Assembly (NCBI GenBank): GCA_964432595.1
Contig: CAYSOF010000027.1
Span: forward strand, 20,397 to 84,396
DNA: 64,000 bases
Reading direction: 5' to 3'
Source of the DNA: DASYLJ01 sp964432595
GTDB taxonomy: Bacteria; Desulfobacterota; Binatia; DP-6
This document shows, one piece after another, positions 58,546-64,000 of this stretch. Under the pieces are notes generated by a model. It was not told where the DNA came from and did no database searches. It worked only from the letters and a program-made list of their open reading frames with translations. Within the stretch, counting starts at the first letter, position 1, and each line of letters starts with the position of its first letter. A program made the translations under genes and the position numbers.

Positions 58546-59871
58546 ATGGCGGCGTGGCTCGACTGGCTGAGCGGTCTGGTGTGGGGTCCGCCGCTCCTGA
58601 TTCTGCTCTGCGGAACGCACGTCTACCTGACGCTGCGGACGCGGTTGATCCAGCGGTACATCGGCCGCGGCATCCGCCTCTCGCTCCGGCGCGAGTCCGA
58701 GGGCGAAGGCGACGTCAGCCAGTTCGGCGCGCTCACAACGGCGCTGGCGGCGACGATCGGCACCGGCAACATCGTCGGCGTGGCGACGGCGGTCGCGTCG
58801 GGCGGTCCCGGCGCCGTCCTATGGATGTGGCTCACGGGCGTCTTCGGCATCGCGACGAAGTACGCGGAGGCGCTCCTGGCAGTGAAGTATCGGATCGCGA
58901 CGCCGACCGGCATGGCGGGCGGGCCGATGTACGTACTGGAGCGTGGGCTCGGCCAGCGTTGGCTCGGGATCGTCTTCGCGGCGCTCACGTCGGTGGCGGC
59001 GTTCGGCATCGGCAACATGGTGCAGGCGAATTCCATCTCGACGCTGCTCGAGACCACGATGTCGGTGCCGGCATGGGCGAGCGGCGCGGCGATGACCGCG
59101 ATCACGGCGCTCGTCATCCTGGGCGGTATCCAGTCGATCGCCCGGGTCTGCGAGCTGCTCGTGCCGTTCATGGCGATGTTCTACGTCGGCGGCTGCGCCC
59201 TCCTGCTGCTGATGCACGCGAGCCTCATCCCCGAAACGATCGCGACGATCTGCAGCACGGCGCTCACGGGCCAGGCGGCTGTCGGTGGGTTCCTCGGCGC
59301 CGGCATGAAGGAGGCCATCCGGTACGGCGTCGCCCGCGGTCTCTTCTCCAACGAGTCGGGTCTCGGCAGCGCGCCGATCGTCGCGGCCGCGGCGCAGACC
59401 AAGAACGCCGTGCGCCAGGCGCTCGTGTCGTCGACCGGCACCTTCTGGGACACCGTCGTGGTGTGCGCCATGACGGGCCTCGTCGTCGTCAACTCGGGGA
59501 AGTGGTCGGAGGGCCTCAAGGGCGCGGAGCTGACCCACGCCGCGTTCGCCGATCTCGGCGTCGTGGGACCGATCGTCCTCACCGTCGGCCTCCTGACGTT
59601 CGTCTTCTCGACGATCCTCGGCTGGTCGTACTACGGCGAGAAGGCCGTCGAGTACCTGATCGGGCCGGGCGCGATCCGCCCTTACCGCTGGCTCTGGGTG
59701 GTCGCGGTGATGATCGGCTCGACGGCGTCGCTGCCGGCGGTGTGGGCGTTCGCCGACATCGCGAACGGGCTGATGGCGGTGCCGAATCTCGTCGCGCTGC
59801 TCGCGCTGACGCGGGTGGTCGTCGACGAGACGCGGCGTGACCTCTGGGCCGCGCCGCCCGACGACGACTAG
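58546..59871 (+). CDS. Sodium:alanine/glycine symporter (AGCS/AlsT family)
   Basis: A 441-residue membrane protein with about 11 helices, from ATG 58546. The family signature is ALAATIGTGNIVGVATAVASGGPGAV split across the second helix, followed by the MWLTGVFGIATKYAEALLAV segment; LFSNESGLGSAPIVAAAAQT and STILGWSYYGEKAVEYLIG are also typical. It imports alanine or glycine with Na+ or H+. It lies after the citrate synthase terminator, so it has its own promoter within the 18-base gap or the preceding sequence. Confidence 0.95.
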   Translation: MAAWLDWLSGLVWGPPLLILLCGTHVYLTLRTRLIQRYIGRGIRLSLRRESEGEGDVSQFGALTTALAATIGTGNIVGVATAVASGGPGAVLWMWLTGVFGIATKYAEALLAVKYRIATPTGMAGGPMYVLERGLGQRWLGIVFAALTSVAAFGIGNMVQANSISTLLETTMSVPAWASGAAMTAITALVILGGIQSIARVCELLVPFMAMFYVGGCALLLLMHASLIPETIATICSTALTGQAAVGGFLGAGMKEAIRYGVARGLFSNESGLGSAPIVAAAAQTKNAVRQALVSSTGTFWDTVVVCAMTGLVVVNSGKWSEGLKGAELTHAAFADLGVVGPIVLTVGLLTFVFSTILGWSYYGEKAVEYLIGPGAIRPYRWLWVVAVMIGSTASLPAVWAFADIANGLMAVPNLVALLALTRVVVDETRRDLWAAPPDDD

Positions 59872-59915
59872 GTTTATCCTCGACTTCTTCGCGCGGCCGA
59901 CGGTATGGTCCCCAC

Positions 59916-61085
59916 ATGCGACGGCGCGACTTCCTCAGACTGACGACGATCGGCATGGCCTCGGGCGCCGTGCTGGGCTCATCGATCTGGCGGTACGCCC
60001 TGGCGAGCACGCCGGGACAGACCGGGCCGAGCCCCTACGGTCCGCTGCTCGCCCCCGACGCCAACGGCATCCAGCTGCCCGCCGGCTTCGCGTCGCGGGA
60101 GCTGGCGCGCGGCGGCCAGGTCGTCCCGGGGACGAGCTACACGTGGCCGTGGTTCCCCGATGGCGGCGCGACGTTCAAGGTGCCCGGCGGCTGGGTGCTC
60201 GCAGCGAACACCGAGTGGCTGCCGCCGAACGGCGGCGGCGTCAGCGCGCTGCGCTTCAACCGCGACGGTGCCGTCGTCGACGCGTACAACATCTGCAGCG
60301 GCACGGTGATCAACTGCGCCGGCGGCAAGACGCCGTGGGGAACCTGGCTCACCTGCGAAGAGGTCGCGTCGGGCCACGTCTGGGAATGCGACCCCTTGGG
60401 CGAGACGCCCGCGGTGAAGCGCACCGCCATGGGCACCTTCAAGCACGAGGCCGTCGCGGCCGATCCGCGCAGGAAGCATCTCTACCTCAGCGAGGACGAG
60501 ACCAACGGCCGCTTCTATCGCTTCACCCCGTACAAGTGGCGCCAGCTGATCGCCGGCGGGCTGCTCGAGGTCGCCGAGGTAGCGCCGTCCGGCGCCGTCA
60601 CCTGGCACGCCGTGCCGAATCCCAATCCGGTGCTGCCGGCCGACACCCCGACCCGCCTCCAGGTGCCGGCGAGCACCGCGTTCAACGGCGGCGAGGGCCT
60701 CTGCTACAGCCAGCGTCACGTCTACCTGACGACGAAGGGCGACAACCGCGTCTGGGACTACGACACCACGACGCAGACCATGAGCATCCGCTACGAGCGC
60801 GCGCTCGATCCGGGCATGACCCTCGGCGGCGTCGACAACGTCACCGCGTCGAAGGGCGGCGACCTGCTCGTCGCCGAGGACGGCGACAACCTCGAGCTGG
60901 TGCTGATCACGCCGGGCGGCGTCGTCTCGCCGTTCCTGCGGGTCACCGGCCAGCCGGGCTCCGAGCTCGCGGGGCCGGCCTTCGATCCGTCGGGCCGCCG
61001 CCTCTACATCAGCTCGCAGCGCGGCGGCGGCAACGGCATCACCTACGAGATCACGGGCCCGTTCCGGCGGCGCGCGAAGGGCTGA
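59916..61085 (+). CDS. Tat-exported PhoX-like (DUF839) protein
   Basis: A 389-residue protein with a Tat-like signal (MRRRDFLRLTTIGMASGAVL). Beta-propeller strands and acidic metal sites fit DUF839/PhoX: VLAANTEWLPPNGGG, GTWLTCEEVASGHVWECD, GTFKHEAVAADPRRKHLYLS, EDETNGRFYRFTPYKW, LLVAEDGDNLELVLIT, YISSQRGGGNGITYEITGPF. PhoX enzymes are Ca- and Fe-dependent phosphatases. The typical phosphothreonine/Cys site is not obvious, so phosphatase activity is unproven. It is shorter than canonical PhoX (about 600 residues). Confidence 0.82.
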   Translation: MRRRDFLRLTTIGMASGAVLGSSIWRYALASTPGQTGPSPYGPLLAPDANGIQLPAGFASRELARGGQVVPGTSYTWPWFPDGGATFKVPGGWVLAANTEWLPPNGGGVSALRFNRDGAVVDAYNICSGTVINCAGGKTPWGTWLTCEEVASGHVWECDPLGETPAVKRTAMGTFKHEAVAADPRRKHLYLSEDETNGRFYRFTPYKWRQLIAGGLLEVAEVAPSGAVTWHAVPNPNPVLPADTPTRLQVPASTAFNGGEGLCYSQRHVYLTTKGDNRVWDYDTTTQTMSIRYERALDPGMTLGGVDNVTASKGGDLLVAEDGDNLELVLITPGGVVSPFLRVTGQPGSELAGPAFDPSGRRLYISSQRGGGNGITYEITGPFRRRAKG

Positions 61086-61100
61086 GCCAGGCGCTGAGGG

Positions 61101-61415
61101 TCACATCGAGAGGCGTCGGCCGAGCTTCTCGCCGACGACCTCGGCGATGCGCGCGTCGAGCGCGTGGTTGTCGCGGTCGTCCACCCACGCCTCCTCGAGC
61201 GGGTCCCAGTTGTAGTGCCAGGCGCGCGCGCCGGCGGCGAACCAGATCTGGCTCGCGGCCGACTGCCGGTTCAGCACGAAGCGCGCGCCGTCCTCGAACT
61301 CCATCGTGACGATGCCGTCGCCCGACGTCGTGTCGACGTCCTCGAACTGGTCGAGCCAGCGCGCCACGCGCTCCAGACAGGCCTGCGCGGCCCGGTAGTA
61401 CTCCTTGGGATCCAT
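61101..61415 (-). CDS. cyaY: Frataxin-like iron donor protein CyaY
   Basis: A 104-residue frataxin. Acidic helix 1 (DPKEYYRAAQACLERVARWLD), then acidic loop FEDVDTTSGDGIVTMEFEDG, strands ARFVLNRQSAASQIWFAAGA and HYNWDPLEEAWVDDR. Members bind Fe2+ via the acidic ridge and regulate Fe-S cluster assembly with IscS/IscU. It is shortened by only a few residues versus E. coli CyaY. Its start at 61415 is 50 bases from the divergent small gene. Confidence 0.9.
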   Translation of the reverse strand: MDPKEYYRAAQACLERVARWLDQFEDVDTTSGDGIVTMEFEDGARFVLNRQSAASQIWFAAGARAWHYNWDPLEEAWVDDRDNHALDARIAEVVGEKLGRRLSM

Positions 61416-61418
61416 CGC

Positions 61419-61437
61419 CGCGGAGACTAGCTCCGCG
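61419..61437. promoter_or_regulatory. Inverted repeat in the cyaY divergent region
   Basis: CGCGGAG and CTCCGCG flank ACTAG in the intergenic gap between cyaY and the coiled-coil gene. It is the only such element there; an operator or hairpin is possible. Confidence 0.3.
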
Positions 61438-61464
61438 CGCCGACGCTTGCTATCCCAGACGGCC

Positions 61465-61713
61465 ATGTCGGACGACGAGCAGTCGGAGCTGGAGCGCCTG
61501 CGGGCGGAGAACGCGCGGCTCAAGAGCGCGCAGACCCGCGGGGTCACGTTGAAGGTCAGCGAGAAGGGCGGGCTGTCCGTCTACGGCCTGGGGCGCTTCC
61601 CGGTCACGCTCTACAAGGAGCAGTGGACGAAGCTGCTCGACATGGCCGACGACATCCGCGCCTTTCTCCGCGACAACGACGGCGTGCTGAAGACGAAGGA
61701 CGCGGGCAAATGA
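61465..61713 (+). CDS. Small conserved coiled-coil protein
   Basis: An 82-residue protein. The N-terminal heptads DEQSELERLRAENARLKSAQ form a short coiled coil, followed by a globular part LKVSEKGGLSVYGLGRFPVT and YKEQWTKLLDMADDIRAFL. The second block is highly conserved in many bacterial genomes and is of unknown function. Its stop overlaps the acyl-CoA dehydrogenase start by 4 bases, so the genes are coupled. Confidence 0.8.
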   Translation: MSDDEQSELERLRAENARLKSAQTRGVTLKVSEKGGLSVYGLGRFPVTLYKEQWTKLLDMADDIRAFLRDNDGVLKTKDAGK

Positions 61714-62918
61714 TCGAGTGGAGCGAGCAGCACCTGATGATCCGCGACATGATGCGACGGTTCATCGACGCGGAGATCCGTCCCAACATCGTCGCGCTCG
61801 AGCACGGCGACATGCCGCCTTACGACATCCTGCGGAAGCTCATGCAGACGTTCGGCCTCGACGAGATGGCGCGTCAGCGCTTCGCGAAGCAGATCGAGCG
61901 CGAGAAGTCCGGCAAGCCCGCCGACGAGCGTCGCAGCGAGGGCGGCTCGGACGTCGGCATGCAGATGATTCCGATCATCGAGCTGTGCCGCTGGTGTCCG
62001 GGCATGGTGACGGCCATGGGCGTCAGCGTCGGACTCACCGGCGCGGCGATCATGTCGAAGGGCACGACGGCGCAGAAGGAGCGCTGGGCCCTCCCCGTCC
62101 TGACGCTCGAGAAGATCGGCGCCTGGGCGATCACCGAGCCGGGCTCCGGCTCGGACGCGTTCGGCGGCATGAAGTCGACCGCCCGGCGCGACGGCGACGG
62201 CTACGTGCTGAACGGCTCGAAGACCTTCATCACGAACGGCCCCTACGCCGAGACGATCGTCTTCATCTGCAAGCTCGACGACGGCAGCGCGCCGAAGGAC
62301 CGCAAGGTGCTGACGTTCATCCTCGAGCGCGGCATGCCGGGCCTCACCCAGTCGGCGCCGATGCGCAAGATGGGCATGCACTCGTCGCCGACGGGCGAGC
62401 TGTTCCTGGAAGACGTCCGCGTCGGCAAGGACCATCTCCTCGGCGAGACCGAGGACGTGAAGGACCGCTCCGGCGCGAAGGCGACGTTCAGCATGGAGCG
62501 CACGGGCGTCGCGTCGATGGCGCTCGGGATCACCGAGCAGTGTCTCGAGCTGTGCGTCGAGTACGCGAAGACGCGCGTGCAGTTCGGGCGGCCGATCGGC
62601 GAGTTCCAGCTGATCCAGCTGAAGCTCGCGAAGATGGAGGTCGCGCGCATGAACCTCCAGAACATGGTCTTCCGGCAGATCGAGATGTCGGCCGCCGGGA
62701 AGGCGATGACGTTCGCCGAGGCGTCGGCCTGCAAGCTCTACGCGGCGCAGGCGGCCATGGAGGTGGCACTCGAAGCCGTGCAGCTCTTCGGCGGCAACGG
62801 CTACATGTCGGAGTTCCAGGTGGAGCAGCTGTGCCGCGACGCGAAGGTGCTGCAGATCTACGCGGGTACCGACGAGATCCAGGTCTCGCAGATCGCGCGG
62901 AGCCTGCTCGCCTCATAG
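61710..62918 (+). CDS. Acyl-CoA dehydrogenase
   Basis: A 402-residue FAD-dependent enzyme. Motifs: EQHLMIRDMMRRFIDAEIRP, GAWAITEPGSGSDAFGGMKS, GSKTFITNGPYAET, RTGVASMALGITEQCLELCV, YAKTRVQFGRPIGEFQLIQL, FGGNGYMSEFQVEQLCRDAK. Catalytic Glu is likely in the YAGTDEIQ segment (position common to medium-chain types). It oxidises an acyl-CoA to the enoyl-CoA; chain length is not predictable. It may work with the acyl-CoA synthetase at 19980. Confidence 0.95.
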   Translation: MIEWSEQHLMIRDMMRRFIDAEIRPNIVALEHGDMPPYDILRKLMQTFGLDEMARQRFAKQIEREKSGKPADERRSEGGSDVGMQMIPIIELCRWCPGMVTAMGVSVGLTGAAIMSKGTTAQKERWALPVLTLEKIGAWAITEPGSGSDAFGGMKSTARRDGDGYVLNGSKTFITNGPYAETIVFICKLDDGSAPKDRKVLTFILERGMPGLTQSAPMRKMGMHSSPTGELFLEDVRVGKDHLLGETEDVKDRSGAKATFSMERTGVASMALGITEQCLELCVEYAKTRVQFGRPIGEFQLIQLKLAKMEVARMNLQNMVFRQIEMSAAGKAMTFAEASACKLYAAQAAMEVALEAVQLFGGNGYMSEFQVEQLCRDAKVLQIYAGTDEIQVSQIARSLLAS

Positions 62919-62927
62919 CGGGCGGGC

Positions 62928-63248
62928 TCAGCGCGTGTCGTCGTCGTTCTTCTGGTCGTAGATGTCCTCGCTGGCCTCTTGCTGCTTCTGCTTGATTTGA
63001 CGGCGCTCCTTGTTCGTGACGACGCCGTCGCTGCGCGCATCCCGACGGTCCTGCTGGATGTCGCGCTGCTGATTGCGAAGGTCGCGCGCCTCCTTGTTCG
63101 TCAGCTCGCCGGTGTCCTGGCCCTGCTCGATGCGGTCGCGCTGGCGCTCCTGCTGCGCGCCGGCGCCCGCGCGCGGACCGAGTGCGCGTGAGCCGCCGCA
63201 CGCCATCAGCAGCGACGCCGCGGCCATGATCGTGATCAATCGGGTCAT
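62928..63248 (-). CDS. Lipoprotein with tandem LTNKE-type repeats
   Basis: A 106-residue lipoprotein; lipobox SLLMAC with Cys17. After an acidic/Gln-rich region there are two imperfect repeats: LTNKEARDLRNQQRDIQQDRR and VTNKERRQIKQKQQEASEDI (the pattern …G.LTNKE…L…Q..I). The repeats look like paired helices with a Ca-binding-like acidic loop. Such proteins are widespread in Proteobacteria-like genomes and unassigned. It is divergent from the peroxiredoxin gene. Confidence 0.7.
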   Translation of the reverse strand: MTRLITIMAAASLLMACGGSRALGPRAGAGAQQERQRDRIEQGQDTGELTNKEARDLRNQQRDIQQDRRDARSDGVVTNKERRQIKQKQQEASEDIYDQKNDDDTR

Positions 63249-63323
63249 GCGTTCGAGGTAGCACGCGCCCCGAATCGCGGAAGCCCTCTTGACTGCGCGC
63301 CGCCGCACGGCGACGACGGAGCC

Positions 63324-63848
63324 ATGAAGGCACTGCTGTTGGCTCTGACGATCGCCATCGCGCCGCTGACGTCCCACGCGGCGCTGCTCCAGGCCGGCCA
63401 GGACTTCCCGAGCTGGAGCCTGCGCGACCAGACCGGCGCAACGGTCACGTCGAAGGACCTCGCGGGCAAGACGTATCTCGTCTGGTTCTACCCGAAGGCG
63501 ATGACACCAGGCTGCACGGCCGAGGGCGGCGGCCTGCGCGACAACTTCGACGCCTTCAAGGCGAAGGGCGTCGAGGTCTTCGGGGTCTCCTTCGACACGC
63601 CCAAGGAGAACGCGGAGTTCGTCGCGAAGGAGAAGTTTCCGTTCCGTCTCCTGTCGGACAGCGACCGCGACCTCGCGGTCAAGGTCGGCGCCGCCGACAC
63701 GAAAGACCAACCGGTCGCCAAGCGCATCTCCTACCTGATCGGCCCCGACGGCAAGGTGAAGGTCTCGTACGCCAACGTCGTCCCGCAGACCCACGCCACC
63801 GACGTCCTGAGCAGCATGAGCACCGATCCGTCCACCGAAGCGAAGTAA
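63324..63848 (+). CDS. Exported peroxiredoxin (AhpC/BCP-like)
   Basis: A 174-residue protein with signal peptide (MKALLLALTIAIAPLTSHAA). Thioredoxin-fold peroxidase: AGQDFPSWSLRDQTGATVT, LVWFYPKAMTPGCTAEGGGL with peroxidatic Cys64, FGVSFDTPKENAEFVAKE, YLIGPDGKVKVSYANVVPQT. No second Cys in the usual BCP place was seen, so it may be 1-Cys type or use another partner. It detoxifies peroxides in the periplasm. The remaining 152 bases of the window hold no supported gene. Confidence 0.9.
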   Translation: MKALLLALTIAIAPLTSHAALLQAGQDFPSWSLRDQTGATVTSKDLAGKTYLVWFYPKAMTPGCTAEGGGLRDNFDAFKAKGVEVFGVSFDTPKENAEFVAKEKFPFRLLSDSDRDLAVKVGAADTKDQPVAKRISYLIGPDGKVKVSYANVVPQTHATDVLSSMSTDPSTEAK

Positions 63849-64000
63849 GCGTCCCGGATCGCCGCTGGCGACGAGATCCGGGGACGAGTGTCACGTGGGG
63901 GTCGGTCGCGAGTGCGGGGGCCGTGGGGTGCTCGTCAGGAGCGACTAGCGAGATGGCCATCGTCCCCTCCCGGGGTCGACCAACGACGCAGGAAGCTGGA

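Noticed and set aside
63679..63960. Minus-strand frame at the right edge with a GGAGG-like site
   Set aside because: It overlaps the peroxiredoxin gene in antisense and its sequence is Arg/Ser/Cys-rich without recognisable features.
1..64000. tRNA, rRNA, CRISPR, phage or IS elements
   Set aside because: I read the intergenic regions for TPsiC-like tRNA ends, regular repeat-spacer patterns and transposase motifs and saw none; short intergenic gaps leave little room for them.

Overview
The window is one continuous stretch of uniformly very GC-rich bacterial chromosome. Genes are tightly packed, with many 4-base ATGA or GTGA stop/start overlaps and no rRNA, tRNA, CRISPR array or insertion sequence that I can see. 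The gene content suggests a Gram-negative, diderm, aerobic heterotroph: an outer-membrane barrel protein, lipoproteins, a BamE-like protein, ornithine-lipid acyltransferases, catalase, cytochrome P450 and acyl-CoA metabolism. Secreted proteins with Cys-rich modules, Thr/Ser linkers and delta-60 repeats, and an ATPase/TPR regulator with a characteristic C-terminal module, resemble proteins from uncultured lineages once placed in Deltaproteobacteria, such as Candidatus Binatota. The phylum is an inference only.

Layout. 1-3.7 kb: the end of a YdbH/AsmA-like protein, a lipoprotein that fuses YnbE-like and YdbL-like parts, and a DUF2723 membrane protein. 3.7-8.7 kb: secreted hydrolases, an LprI-like protein and an AraC-family regulator. 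8.6-11.3 kb: a GFA protein and an ECF42-type sigma factor with its SRPBCC and YCII/DGPF partners, two of which are preceded by matching promoter-like sequences. 11.4-19.8 kb: a membrane protein, a large ATPase/TPR regulator, an exported GH94-like glycosidase and an H-NOX heme sensor. 20-31.6 kb: an acyl-CoA synthetase, SnoaL-like, beta-propeller, DUF72 and HAD proteins, a rearrangement scar, a large-subunit catalase, a GNAT protein and an 870-residue secreted hydrolase. 31.56-31.95 kb: three long palindromes. 31.95-42.1 kb: a divergent two-operon locus that looks like an organoarsenic (arsenosugar) pathway. It holds ArsS, two associated glycosyltransferases, a TVP38-flavoprotein fusion, a fatty-acid-hydroxylase-type protein, DUF547, a second radical SAM enzyme, an Lgt-like enzyme, a methylthioribose-kinase-like protein and a nucleoside hydrolase. 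42.1-47 kb: DinB, then a MOSC-P450-outer-membrane-barrel operon. 47-52.2 kb: two delta-60 paralogues flanking a PQQ-like propeller. 52.3-64 kb: a sigma/anti-sigma pair, small envelope proteins, an ornithine-lipid OlsB/OlsA pair, citrate synthase with a clear terminator, a sodium:alanine symporter, a PhoX-like protein, frataxin, an acyl-CoA dehydrogenase and an exported peroxiredoxin.

Two observations stand out. First, the 31.95-42.1 kb locus pairs ArsS with nucleosidase and sugar-kinase homologues of the methionine-salvage type, which together would suit processing of an arsinoyl-adenosine. Second, an almost identical 28-bp direct-repeat operator lies upstream of two genes 41 kb apart that share the same Cys-rich N-terminal module, and one copy adjoins an AraC-family regulator gene.
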